From positions 1 through 13,470 of the forward strand of contig WRJU01000226.1 in NCBI GenBank assembly GCA_009778425.1: 13,470 bases of DNA. Reading direction: 5' to 3'. Below, piece after piece: positions 1 to 6,766 of this stretch. Source of the stretch: Pseudomonadota bacterium (GTDB lineage: Bacteria > Pseudomonadota > Gammaproteobacteria > Burkholderiales > Rhodocyclaceae). Made by a program: the position numbers and the translations under genes. The stretch's first letter is position 1; every line of letters begins with the position of its first letter. Below the pieces are notes generated by a model. It had not been told where the DNA came from, ran no database searches, and was given only the letters and a program-made list of their open reading frames with translations.

Positions 1-573
1 CACAACAGCGTCGCCGTCGTTTCCGCCGGATGGGACCCCGGCAGCGATTCACTGTTACGCGCGCTCCTGTTGGCCATGGCACCAAAAGGTCTGACCTATA
101 CCAACTTCGGCCCCGGCATGAGCATGGGGCATTCTGTCTGCGCCAAATCGAAACCGGGCGTCAAGGACGCGCTCTCGATGACGATTCCGGTCGGAACCGG
201 CGTCCATCGGCGCATGGTCTACGTCGAACTCGAACCCGGCGCGGAACTGGCACAGGTCGCAGCGGCGATCAAGGAAGACGAATATTTCGCCCATGACGAC
301 ACCCGCGTCTTCGCCGTGCCGAGCATCGACGAACTCAAGGACGTGGGTCACGGCGTTTTGATGGAGCGCAAAGGCGTGAGCGGCACGACGCACAATCAGA
401 CATTCGAGTTCCGCATGAGCATCAACAACCCCGCGCTCACTTCGCAGATCATGGTTTCCTGCGCCCGCGCTGCAGCGCTGCGGCTGAAGCCCGGCGCCTA
501 CACGATGCCGGAAATCGCGCCAATGGACATGCTGCCCGGCGAACGGGAAACGCTGGTCAAGACGCTGGTGTAA
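1..573 (+). CDS. ddh: meso-diaminopimelate D-dehydrogenase, C-terminal part (5' end outside window)
   Basis: Reading frame 1 is open from the first base to the TAA at 571-573 and gives 190 residues, the C-terminal part of a family usually about 320-330 residues long. The enzyme makes meso-diaminopimelate from tetrahydrodipicolinate, NADPH and ammonia in a single step (EC 1.4.1.16), feeding lysine and peptidoglycan synthesis in the cytoplasm. The substrate loop GWDPG lies at residues 11-15, and the segment NFGPGMSMGHS corresponds to the FWGPGLSQGHS of the Corynebacterium enzyme. A later HNQTFEF segment corresponds to the FNHTVEY region near the substrate pocket. The N-terminal NADPH-binding Rossmann fold lies outside the window. 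Nothing links it functionally to the genes downstream; a GC-rich hairpin follows its stop. Assignment is from remembered family motifs, with good confidence. Confidence 0.88.
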   Translation, partial: HNSVAVVSAGWDPGSDSLLRALLLAMAPKGLTYTNFGPGMSMGHSVCAKSKPGVKDALSMTIPVGTGVHRRMVYVELEPGAELAQVAAAIKEDEYFAHDDTRVFAVPSIDELKDVGHGVLMERKGVSGTTHNQTFEFRMSINNPALTSQIMVSCARAAALRLKPGAYTMPEIAPMDMLPGERETLVKTLV

Positions 574-584
574 GGCTTCGCTTT

Positions 585-614
585 GAGTCACCCCGGCCCG
601 AAGGCCGGGGACTC
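585..614. repeat. GC-rich hairpin repeat after ddh
   Basis: CCCCGGCC (591-598), loop CGAA, GGCCGGGG (603-610) form a perfect 8-bp stem, flanked by GAGT (585-588) and ACTC (611-614), which extend it across a two-base bulge. No T-tract follows directly (the next T-run is about 25 bases on), so it is not a textbook intrinsic terminator, although it may protect the 3' end of the ddh message. A close relative (CCCCGGCC-TGAA-AACCGGGG then GGACTC) occurs at 9308-9333, so it appears to be a dispersed palindromic repeat. Confidence 0.6.
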
Positions 615-684
615 CTCAATACGGTTTAGAGCGTTTTTTTGTTTAGTCCAGTCCTATACAGACCCATGTGAGTGCGGCACACCC

Positions 685-876
685 TTATCCCTCTCCCCTT
701 GTGGGAGAGGGTGCCCCGAAGGGGCGAGAGAGGGGAATGCCAGGGAAAGAGCCCTGATATTGCTGAAAAAATATATTGCTAGGCGGAACCTTTTCTAGCT
801 GTGGTAGCTGCTCGGCAAGGATTGTAGATACACCCCCAAAAACCAGCAGGGGAAATAAAACAAATTTCATTTTCAT
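685..876 (-). CDS. small exported peptide of unknown function
   Basis: A 63-residue product. The first 21 residues (MKMKFVLFPLLVFGGVSTILA) have the charged N-terminus, hydrophobic core and small-residue end of a signal peptide, so a mature part of about 40 residues would be exported. Its ATG (876-874 on the minus strand) overlaps the TGA of the TraT-like gene as ATGA, the usual arrangement for translational coupling. The last dozen residues (PFGAPSPTRGEG) are a translation of the palindromic repeat at 687-737. The original C-terminus has therefore probably been replaced or truncated by the repeat. I do not recognise a family. It may be a real entry-exclusion-type small protein of the tra remnant or simply decayed coding sequence. 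Confidence 0.45.
   Translation of the reverse strand: MKMKFVLFPLLVFGGVSTILAEQLPQLEKVPPSNIFFQQYQGSFPGIPLSRPFGAPSPTRGEG
687..737. repeat. REP-like palindromic repeat, copy 1
   Basis: CCCTCTCCC (689-697) pairs with GGGAGAGGG (703-711) around a 5-base loop. A second small hairpin, GCCCC-GAA-GGGGC (713-725), and a GAGAGAGGGG tail follow. The same CCCTCTCCCC...GGGAGAGGG core recurs in the opposite orientation at 2071-2108. The element forms the 3' end of the small minus-strand gene at 685-876, supplying its last dozen or so codons. Confidence 0.7.
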
Positions 877-1721
877 TGTGTGCCCCCTTCGGGCGCAGGA
901 TTCTCTTCAGGCAATGGTATTAAGTCCGTAATGGGCTGAACCGCATAGTCGAGGATAATAGGGACAAGATGTGAAAAAAGCGGTTTTATTCCAAAAGTGC
1001 TTCCGTATGCAGTCCATAAAGGTTGGCCTTGTCCATTATGAATCTGAATACTGACTGCACTGGTTTTAGGTTGTGCTGCTCTCTGTTTCCTGCAATTTTC
1101 ATTCAGGCAGATGCCGCGCTCATCACCAAAAATAAGCTTGTCGATGAAGCCACCGAAACCGGAAGCCGATACAAGCAGATTGGCGGCGCTTGTAATCGCC
1201 ACGGCACTGGTTGCGCCATACACGGCAGAAGTCATTCCGGTTGTCGCCAAATTACCTGCTTGAGAGGGGACTGTGACCTGGGTAGTGCTGGTGATGTCAC
1301 CCGAGGACTCCAGTACTTTACCCAAGTCAGTTGAACAGAGTTCTAAGTTGAAAACAAGCCCCATTGTATACTTATAATTCGCTGTGAGAATGAATACAGC
1401 TTCCGCCTCCTTTTCTGAATCTGATACTTTGAATCCACGGTTCTTTAAACTATCCTGAAGAACTTTTGTGACCTTTGGACTATTCTTTAACTTGATAAAA
1501 ATCGACTGAGAAACCAGTTTAGATGTGGGCATCAATTCTTTTTTCATGCCCCGGTCGATAACAACTTTTTTATTTACATTTGCGGTGTCATCGTCCAGCC
1601 AAACAGAATTATCTCTCTCAATCGTAAAATCTCGGGCTGGCGGGGAACTTGAGCAAGCAATACACAACAGTGGCACAGCTAACCCGACAGGGATCGGTTT
1701 TGAGAAAAAATTATTAAACAT
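873..1721 (-). CDS. TraT-like outer-membrane lipoprotein (conjugation remnant)
   Basis: A 282-residue exported protein. The N-terminus is hydrophobic and ends LLCIAC, so Cys23 is a plausible lipidation site, though the Cys at -3 is atypical for a lipobox. Residues about 75-120 (IFIKLKNSPKVTKVL... and GFKVSDSEKEAEAVFILTAN) resemble the region of F-plasmid TraT with FLQIKNTSDKDM and GYQVVTSPDKAYYWIQAN. As in TraT, a Gly/Ala/Ser-rich hydrophobic stretch follows (about 160-200). TraT is a surface lipoprotein that blocks redundant mating (surface exclusion). TraT is usually about 245 residues; this one has a longer C-terminus. The start is fixed by a strong AAAGGAGG-type ribosome site at 1725-1733. 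The upstream minus-strand neighbour is a TraN-like fragment, which supports a conjugative origin. The coding is AT-richer than in flanking genes. The TraT resemblance is distant and from memory. Confidence 0.6.
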   Translation of the reverse strand: MFNNFFSKPIPVGLAVPLLCIACSSSPPARDFTIERDNSVWLDDDTANVNKKVVIDRGMKKELMPTSKLVSQSIFIKLKNSPKVTKVLQDSLKNRGFKVSDSEKEAEAVFILTANYKYTMGLVFNLELCSTDLGKVLESSGDITSTTQVTVPSQAGNLATTGMTSAVYGATSAVAITSAANLLVSASGFGGFIDKLIFGDERGICLNENCRKQRAAQPKTSAVSIQIHNGQGQPLWTAYGSTFGIKPLFSHLVPIILDYAVQPITDLIPLPEENPAPEGGTQ

Positions 1722-1789
1722 ACTTCCTCCTTTTACATTCCGTCGGTCACCGGATGGGAAACCACTTCTGAATTATTTCATGAACACCT

Positions 1790-2053
1790 CTATTTGTCTG
1801 GATTATTTCCCTTGGACGTTTCCCCTGCACGCTCAATGGCATTTTCCAGAAAATAATCAATTTTTTCCGTTGGGTTGATGTCGCTCAGAAACTCGGATAG
1901 GTCCATCTCGTCGAACTTCAGCAATCCCAGCTCTTCGATAGTAAACCCGCTGCAATCCGGGTGTTTGGCACTGCCCCAGGATTTTCCAAGCTGCGCCCTG
2001 CCCTGCTCCTGCACAATCCTCCCCAATTTGGAGGGGAAGCAGCACCAGCCGGC
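1790..2053 (-). pseudogene. C-terminal fragment of a TraN-like mating-pair stabilization protein
   Basis: The minus-strand frame from about 2053 down to the stop at 1790-1792 encodes GWCCFPSKLGRIVQEQG, then LGKSWGSAKHPDCSGF, then a TIEELGLLKFDEMDLSEF segment. From memory this matches the conserved C-terminal block of F-type TraN proteins (CCF-SKL-RI-QEQG, WG-A--PDC-GFT, DLSEF). Full TraN proteins are several hundred residues or more; only about 87 remain. The frame continues upstream only through the palindromic repeat (2071-2108) into the terminal repeat of the IS element, where a chance ATG (2137) opens a 115-residue chimeric frame. The fragment is therefore best read as a truncated pseudogene of an F-type type IV secretion system. 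It lies 68 bp upstream of the TraT-like gene on the same strand. Confidence 0.65.
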
Positions 2054-2070
2054 AAGCAGCGAAAAGCGCC

Positions 2071-2108
2071 CCCTCTCCCCCAACCCCTCTCCCGCGAGGG
2101 GAGAGGGG
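2071..2108. repeat. REP-like palindromic repeat, copy 2 (inverted relative to copy 1)
   Basis: CCCCTCTCCC (2084-2093) pairs with GGGAGAGGGG (2099-2108) around loop GCGAG, preceded by another CCCTCTCCCC (2071-2080). The reverse complement reads CCCTCTCCCC-TCGC-GGGAGAGGG and lines up with copy 1 at 687-737, so the two copies face each other across the tra remnant. It cuts the TraN-like frame. Confidence 0.7.
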
Positions 2109-2129
2109 AATTTTGTGTACACTTGTCTA

Positions 2130-2378
2130 GAACTCATTTCATAAATCCCTCTGGCCCCTGTTCACAATGACGTAAGGATGTTAACCTCTACTGCATGAGC
2201 AGATATGAACGATTGACAGACGAGCAATGGGCCATCCTTTTACCGCTCGCATGGATGAACAAATACAAACGAACCTTGATCCGCTGGGATCGTTGCCATG
2301 AACGCTTCACCGCTTTTGTTCAGCTCGCTTTCTCGATGATCATCATGTGCAGACTGATGCGATTTATGAAATGAGTTC
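2130..2378 (+). mobile_element. internally deleted IS5-family element (249 bp, MITE-like)
   Basis: The ends are perfect 18-bp inverted repeats: GAACTCATTTCATAAATC at 2130-2147 and its reverse complement at 2361-2378. They are flanked on both sides by TA (2128-2129 and 2379-2380), consistent with a short target duplication. Inside is a single 59-residue frame that joins the start and the end of an IS5-family transposase with the catalytic middle missing. The element is too short and lacks the DDE core, so it cannot move by itself but could be mobilised by a full-length relative. It sits against the repeat that truncates the traN remnant. Confidence 0.8.
2195..2374 (+). pseudogene. IS5-family transposase, N- and C-terminal ends fused (internal deletion)
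   Basis: The translation of 59 residues starts MSRYERLTDEQWAILLPL, the typical opening of IS5-family transposases (LTDEQW--L-PLLP). It then jumps at about residue 19-20 to a C-terminal-type block, NKYKRTLIRWDRCHERF then TAFVQLAFSMIIMCRL, which resembles the end of the same proteins. All of the catalytic DDE region between these blocks has been deleted in frame. The stop falls inside the right terminal inverted repeat. A short peptide could still be made, but transposase activity is not expected. Confidence 0.75.
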
Positions 2379-2390
2379 TACTTCTTTCCT

Positions 2391-2416
2391 GTCCGTCAAA
2401 CGATCGTTTGATGGAC
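2391..2416. promoter_or_regulatory. 26-bp near-perfect palindrome, operator-like
   Basis: GTCCGTCAAACGATCGTTTGATGGAC is self-complementary around 2403/2404 except for one mismatched pair (G2395/T2412). With no loop, and a central CAAACGATCGTTTG, it looks like a dimeric repressor binding site (TetR-type operators have this form) rather than a terminator. It lies 13 bases outside the IS right end and about 125 bases upstream of the YhcG-type gene. The protein that would bind it is not visible in the window. Confidence 0.4.
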
Positions 2417-2527
2417 ACGAAACCGGTTGGTGTTGATTGGTGTAGGACTACCAAATTGCGGTGCGGCCTGCCAAACTGTAGCAGGACTGTGATATGCACA
2501 TCTATTGCAGCAATAAACTGGAAATTC

Positions 2528-2535
2528 AGGAAGGG
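2528..2535 (+). promoter_or_regulatory. ribosome binding site that sets the start of the YhcG-type gene
   Basis: AGGAAGGG lies six bases before the ATG at 2542. The longer frame beginning at ATG 2494 has no comparable site and adds 16 residues not expected for the family, so 2542 is preferred. Confidence 0.6.
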
Positions 2536-2541
2536 CGATTG

Positions 2542-3612
2542 ATGAAGAAAACCACTCCCGCCGTGGCGGTTTCAGAAGAAAACGAACGGCTATTCTTTGC
2601 CGACATTGCCGACATTCTCAAGTCTGGTCGAGGCATGGCCTACCGGGCAGTCAATGCCACGATGGTAGAAACCTATTGGCGCATGGGACGGCGCATCGTA
2701 GAGGAAGAGCAACAGGGCAAGGTGCGTGCCGGGTATGGCGAAGCGCTGATGGTCAAGCTCTCACGTTATCTGGGCGAGAACTTCGGCAAAGGGTTTTCGG
2801 TCGCTAATCTGTGGAACTTTCGCCTGTTCTACCTGACCTTCTCCACTTTCGACGAATTCTCTACACACCGTGTAGAGAATCTGGGCTGGTCACATATCCG
2901 CCTCATCATGCGTCTGGAAAGCAAGGACGAGCGCAACTGGTACTTGAAAGAAACGGCACAGCAGAATTGGAGTGTCCGGATGCTGGAGAGGAACATCAGG
3001 AGTGGCTATTACCATCGGCTGTTGTCCGTGCAAGACAAAACAGAACGGACACAGCCTGCACCTACTGATCCCCTTCCCAACCCTGCGGAGTTCATCAAAG
3101 ACCCGTATGTGCTCGAATTTCTGGACGTGCCGGAGGATGGAGGAGGCAAGGAAAGAGTGCTGGAGGGCGCAATCATCACTCACCTGCAAAAATTCCTGCT
3201 GGAAATGGGCAAGGGCTTTTCTTTCGTCGCACGGCAGATGCGGATCAGCACGGAGACTTCGCACTTCTACGTCGACCTTGTCTTCTACAACTATCTGCTG
3301 AAATGCTTTGTCATCATTGACCTGAAAACCACCAAACTCACCCATCAGGATATTGGACAGATGGATATGTATGTGCGTATGTTTGATGAATTGAAGCGTG
3401 GCACGGATGACAACCCTTCCTTGGGTATCATCCTATGCGCCGACAAGGACGAGACCATTGTTCATTATTCTGTGCTCCGGGAAAGTCGCCAGATTTTCGC
3501 CTCGAAGTATCAAACCGTGCTGCCCACGGAAGAAGAGCTAGCAAAGATGATCGAACAGGAAAACCGAAAGCTTCACAGGGATAATTTGCAAGGTTTGGCG
3601 GAAGAAACATGA
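2542..3612 (+). CDS. YhcG/DUF1016 family PDDEXK nuclease
   Basis: A 356-residue cytoplasmic protein. The N-terminal half (about 15-160) has the DUF1016 N-terminal pattern: RAVNATMVETYWRMGRRI, a GEALMVKLS segment, NLWNFRLFY and WSHIRLIMRLE. The C-terminal half carries a PDDEXK-type core: Glu208, Asp245 in FYVDLVFY, Asp260-Leu-Lys262 in IIDLK, and Gln273 in IGQMDMYV. Relatives usually have ELK where this one has DLK, a conservative change. Such proteins are thought to act as nucleases, and DUF1016 proteins occur near restriction or mobile genes; the cellular role here is unknown. It stands alone between IS debris and modE, and its TGA (3610-3612) is followed by 84 bases before modE. Its association with mobile DNA and its lack of partners suggest an acquired gene. 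Confidence 0.85.
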   Translation: MKKTTPAVAVSEENERLFFADIADILKSGRGMAYRAVNATMVETYWRMGRRIVEEEQQGKVRAGYGEALMVKLSRYLGENFGKGFSVANLWNFRLFYLTFSTFDEFSTHRVENLGWSHIRLIMRLESKDERNWYLKETAQQNWSVRMLERNIRSGYYHRLLSVQDKTERTQPAPTDPLPNPAEFIKDPYVLEFLDVPEDGGGKERVLEGAIITHLQKFLLEMGKGFSFVARQMRISTETSHFYVDLVFYNYLLKCFVIIDLKTTKLTHQDIGQMDMYVRMFDELKRGTDDNPSLGIILCADKDETIVHYSVLRESRQIFASKYQTVLPTEEELAKMIEQENRKLHRDNLQGLAEET

Positions 3613-3696
3613 ACAGCTTCCTCAATACAATGTGGCCGAGTACCTGCTCCTGCAACCCATCCGATAACCTGCTTCAACCGAAACCAGACATTGCAA

Positions 3697-4488
3697 ATGG
3701 ATAAACTTCCCAAAATGGAAGTACATGGGCGTTTCTGGATTGAGCGCGGCCCTCGTGCCTTTCTTGGACGTGGCCGTGTCGATCTTCTCGAAAAGGTCAA
3801 CGCCAGCAACTCGATTGCCGAAGCTGCGCGGCAGCTCGGCATGAGCTATAAAACCGCCTGGGACATGATCAATGCCATGAACAATCTCGCCGATCAGCCG
3901 CTGGTGGTGCGCGTCAAAGGCGGTCGCCAGGGGGGCGGCACGGTACTGACCGATTATGGGCAACAGGTTATCGCCAATTACCGCGCGATGGAGCAGGAAT
4001 ACGAAACGATGCTGGCGGCGCTTGAACGGCGCTATCCGCATTTCGGGCAGTTGCAGGCACTCGATCGCCGCTTGCAGTTGTATACCAGCGCCCGCAATCA
4101 ACTTGCCGCGACGATATACGAACTGCATTCTCACGGCCAGCGCATCATCGCCAATCTCGATCTCGGCAATGAAACGCTTCTACAGGCACAACTGACGCGC
4201 GCCAGCGTCGAGACACTCGATCTGTATCCCGGCCGTCAGGTCATCGCGCTGATCAAAGCTCCCATGATGAGCCTGAGCACCTCCCCTGTCGCCGATATGC
4301 AATCCCTGCGTGGCACTGTCTGCCACATCGAAACCGATGATGAAGACCACGCTGAAATTACCCTTGCATTGCCCAGCAAGCACCATCTGGTTATCGCGCT
4401 CGACCATGCTACCGAATGCCCACCGCTTGAAGCTGAAGCGTTTGCCATCATCGACCCGCGCCAAGTGATCGTCGCTGTCACCGATTGA
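3697..4488 (+). CDS. modE: ModE, molybdate-responsive transcriptional regulator
   Basis: A 263-residue product; E. coli ModE has 262. The N-terminal winged helix (about 20-90) includes SIAEAARQLGMSYKTAWDMI, the GGRQGGGTVLTDYG wing and an AMEQEY linker helix. Two TOBE/Mop-type modules follow (about 128-191 and 197-262). Residues corresponding to the molybdate ligands of the E. coli protein are present: Ser131 and Arg133 in TSARN, Ser170 in RASVE, and Lys187-Ala188 in LIKAP. Molybdate binding should turn the dimer into a DNA binder that represses uptake genes and activates some molybdoenzyme genes. ATG 3697 was chosen because family length and alignment fit; an in-frame TTG at 3691 is possible, and neither has a strong ribosome site. 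The next gene is preceded by a perfect ModE-type operator, so its direct target is probably adjacent. Confidence 0.93.
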   Translation: MDKLPKMEVHGRFWIERGPRAFLGRGRVDLLEKVNASNSIAEAARQLGMSYKTAWDMINAMNNLADQPLVVRVKGGRQGGGTVLTDYGQQVIANYRAMEQEYETMLAALERRYPHFGQLQALDRRLQLYTSARNQLAATIYELHSHGQRIIANLDLGNETLLQAQLTRASVETLDLYPGRQVIALIKAPMMSLSTSPVADMQSLRGTVCHIETDDEDHAEITLALPSKHHLVIALDHATECPPLEAEAFAIIDPRQVIVAVTD

Positions 4489-4532
4489 CCTTGATTTCCA
4501 GATCCTGTTTTATATTGAAAAACATTATGTTA

Positions 4533-4556
4533 CGATATATTCAAAAAAATATAATA
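4533..4556. promoter_or_regulatory. possible second, imperfect ModE-type site
   Basis: CGATATAT, eight bases, then ATATAATA: the left half is identical to the perfect site 88 bp downstream, and the right half keeps the first five positions. It lies between the modE stop and the FNR-type box. It may be a weak auxiliary site, but the local AT-richness makes a chance match possible. Confidence 0.35.
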
Positions 4557-4576
4557 TTTCCTGAAATATGATTATT

Positions 4577-4590
4577 TTGATCTATATCAA
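4577..4590. promoter_or_regulatory. FNR-type (Fnr/Anr/Dnr) binding site
   Basis: TTGATCTATATCAA is an exact match to the TTGAT-N4-ATCAA consensus of FNR-family anaerobic activators. It ends 20 bases before a TATAAA at 4611. That spacing is close to the roughly 22 bases seen when the activator overlaps the -35 region (class II promoters). The expected effect is anaerobic activation of the receptor gene. Confidence 0.7.
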
Positions 4591-4610
4591 AGATACAGAG
4601 GGGAGATTTC

Positions 4611-4616
4611 TATAAA
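4611..4616 (+). promoter_or_regulatory. predicted -10 element of the receptor promoter
   Basis: TATAAA at 4611-4616 would place the transcription start at about 4622-4625, inside the ModE-type operator. There is no good -35 hexamer, as expected for an activator-dependent promoter served by the FNR-type box. Confidence 0.45.
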
Positions 4617-4620
4617 AACA

Positions 4621-4644
4621 CGATATATTTCTAATAATATATCG
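4621..4644. promoter_or_regulatory. ModE operator (perfect inverted repeat)
   Basis: CGATATAT (4621-4628) and ATATATCG (4637-4644) are perfect inverted repeats separated by eight bases. The E. coli modA operator has the same 8-8-8 layout, with half sites of the type CGTTATAT and ACATAACG. The site covers the predicted transcription start and ends nine bases before the receptor ATG, a position suited to repression by ModE-molybdate. modE itself is the adjacent upstream gene. Confidence 0.8.
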
Positions 4645-4653
4645 GTGTGGGTT

Positions 4654-6753
4654 ATGCCCTTGAAAAATGACGCTATCGCGAGTGCGCTCGTACTGGCTTT
4701 GCTGTTCCCTGTTGGCGTAAAGGCCGACGAACGAATGGAGGACGAGCAACGGGCGGAGGAGGGGAGCAGTCAGAAAACTGAGGAATCTGCCGGGAGCAAC
4801 GTATTCAGGCTGGGGCAAATCACGGTGACGGGGCAGCGCGAGGAAGAACCGGCCATCGCTACCTCGACGCTCAGCAGCGAGGATATTCGGGACTTTTCCA
4901 AGGAAAGCCTGAAAGAAGCTCTGGATATTGTTCCCGGCGTAGCGGTTACAACCGGCTCAGGTAGCCGCAACGAAACCGGGATCAGCATTCGCGGATTCAA
5001 CCGTTATCAGGTACCGCTTTATATGGACGGAATCCGCCTGTATCTGCCGGCAGACAATCGTATCGATGTAGATCGCTTTCTGACGATGGACCTCGCTGAA
5101 ATTCAGGTTTCCAAAGGCTATGTGTCGGTGCTAAACGGCCCGGATGGGATGGGAGGCGCCATCAATCTGACTACGCGCAAACCCGTCAAACCGCTCGAAG
5201 CGGAATTGAGTATGTCGGCGAAATTGGGTGAAGGCGGGCAATACGGCGGCTACACGGGTTTTGCCAATATTGGCAGCAAACAAAACCAGTATTACTGGCA
5301 GGTCAGTGTCGGACAGCGCGATCTCGACAACTGGCGCCTTTCACAGAACTATGAACCGACTCCGGCACAAGGCAAAGGAGAACGCCTCAACACCGGCAAA
5401 AAAGACTGGCGCGCCAATTTGAAAGCGGGTTTTACGCCCAATGCGACGGACGAATATTCATTGAACTTCATCATGCAGGAAGGCGAAAAACACGGCATTG
5501 GCGATGTGACCGGTACATCGACGATAAGTACCTGGGACTGGCCGAAATGGAATACTTGGAGCCTGTACTGGCTCTCGCACACGCAACTCGGCGAGAAGAG
5601 TTACGTCAAGACAAAAGTCTATTACAACAGTTTCGTCAATGATCTGCTCGCCTATACGAACACGACTTTGAGCACCCGCAACTGGGTGAGCCATTATGAC
5701 GACAACGCCCAGGGGATGAGCGTCGAATTCTGCACGACTGCGTTACCGCGACAGACCCTGAAAGCGGCGCTGCATTTCCGGCGTGACCAACATAAGGAAT
5801 GGCAGGACCTTGGCCTTGCCTCACCCAATCCGTCCACGGAACCGAAACAGGAGACCGTTGAAAACAGCTACTCCTTTGCGCTCGAAGATACCGTGCACGT
5901 TGCTCAGAAGTTTGATCTCGTCGCCGGCGTGAGCCGCGATATTCGCCGTACCAAGAAATCCCAAGATTTCACTACGGCAAATGGATTGTTTGATTACGAA
6001 ATCGCCGATCAGTTTGCTACAAACTATCAGGGGGCTGCGATCTATCGGTACCGCGAAGGTGGGAAGCTGAGTTTCTCGGTCTCGAAGCGCTATCGTTTCC
6101 CGACCATGTTCGACCGCTTCAGCTCTCGTTTTGGCAGTGCGATGTCCAATCCGTATCTCAAGCCGGAACACGGATTGAATATTGAGCTTGGCATTTCGGA
6201 TCGGATTCGTCCCGGCGTGTATGTCGAGGCGGCGCTCTTTCATAACAAGGTCAAGGATGCCATCAACTGGGTGGGCGGTTTCATCGACCCGGAAGATGGC
6301 CTGACCAAACAAAAAGCGGTCAATCTGGGCGAGGCGACCTACAAGGGCTTCGAGCTAGGTTCAAACGCTCAAGTCATGCCGAATCTGGAACTAGGCGGCA
6401 ATTACGCCTACATCGATACAAAGGTCAATGATCCGAACAATGCGGACTACAAATTGACCTCGACGCCGCGCCACCAGGTATTTCTGTACGCTAAATGGAA
6501 ACCGCTCAATGATTTGAAGGTCATTCCGAGCTTTGAATATGGCGGCACACGCTGGTCTGATCCTCCGTCGGGCAGCGGCTATGTGCGCACGGGCAACTTC
6601 AAGGTATTCAATCTGAAAGTCGAATATCAGCTCAACCGCAATTGGGATGTCTCGCTTGCGGTACGTAACCTGCTCGACAAGAACTACGAATTGACCAGCG
6701 GTTATCCAGAAGAAGGCCGCAACTTCCTGTTATCCACACGTTTTCAGTTTTAG
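4654..6753 (+). CDS. TonB-dependent outer-membrane receptor, predicted molybdenum-linked
   Basis: A 699-residue protein. The signal peptide runs to about residue 24 (LALLFPVGVKA). A TonB-box-like ITVTG follows at 56-60, then a plug domain (about 65-175: LKEALDIVPGVAV, ISIRGFNRYQVPLYMDGIRL, NGPDGMGGAINLTTRKP) and a 22-stranded-type beta-barrel. The barrel has late-strand motifs (FSVSKRYRFPTMFDRFSSRF, LKPEHGLNIELGI, VAVRNLLDKNYEL-like) and ends in an aromatic residue (STRFQF), as barrel proteins do. Such receptors import scarce ligands using energy passed on by TonB. The ligand is inferred only from context: a ModE operator and FNR-type box lie directly upstream. ATG 4654 is preferred over GTG 4645, which touches the operator; TTG 4660 is also possible because ribosome-site signals are weak. 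A strong terminator follows. Confidence 0.9.
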   Translation: MPLKNDAIASALVLALLFPVGVKADERMEDEQRAEEGSSQKTEESAGSNVFRLGQITVTGQREEEPAIATSTLSSEDIRDFSKESLKEALDIVPGVAVTTGSGSRNETGISIRGFNRYQVPLYMDGIRLYLPADNRIDVDRFLTMDLAEIQVSKGYVSVLNGPDGMGGAINLTTRKPVKPLEAELSMSAKLGEGGQYGGYTGFANIGSKQNQYYWQVSVGQRDLDNWRLSQNYEPTPAQGKGERLNTGKKDWRANLKAGFTPNATDEYSLNFIMQEGEKHGIGDVTGTSTISTWDWPKWNTWSLYWLSHTQLGEKSYVKTKVYYNSFVNDLLAYTNTTLSTRNWVSHYDDNAQGMSVEFCTTALPRQTLKAALHFRRDQHKEWQDLGLASPNPSTEPKQETVENSYSFALEDTVHVAQKFDLVAGVSRDIRRTKKSQDFTTANGLFDYEIADQFATNYQGAAIYRYREGGKLSFSVSKRYRFPTMFDRFSSRFGSAMSNPYLKPEHGLNIELGISDRIRPGVYVEAALFHNKVKDAINWVGGFIDPEDGLTKQKAVNLGEATYKGFELGSNAQVMPNLELGGNYAYIDTKVNDPNNADYKLTSTPRHQVFLYAKWKPLNDLKVIPSFEYGGTRWSDPPSGSGYVRTGNFKVFNLKVEYQLNRNWDVSLAVRNLLDKNYELTSGYPEEGRNFLLSTRFQF

Positions 6754-6766
6754 CCCTCGAAGCGAT

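Noticed and set aside
585..614. Hairpin after ddh as an intrinsic terminator
   Set aside because: No T-tract directly follows and the same unit occurs inside a coding sequence at 9308-9333, so a dispersed repeat is more likely.
1790..2137. 115-residue minus-strand frame as a complete gene
   Set aside because: Its first 29 or so codons are IS terminal repeat and palindromic repeat; only the TraN-like end is real ancestry.
2494..2541. Longer start for the YhcG-type gene at ATG 2494
   Set aside because: No ribosome site, extra 16 residues do not look like the family; AGGAAGGG before ATG 2542 is better.
3609..3704. 31-codon frame overlapping the YhcG stop (ATGA) and the modE start
   Set aside because: Short, unrelated to any family I know, and it ends inside modE; the ATGA overlap is probably chance.
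4645..4653. GTG 4645 as the receptor start
   Set aside because: It directly abuts the ModE operator and adds only three residues before the signal peptide; ATG 4654 or TTG 4660 fits better.
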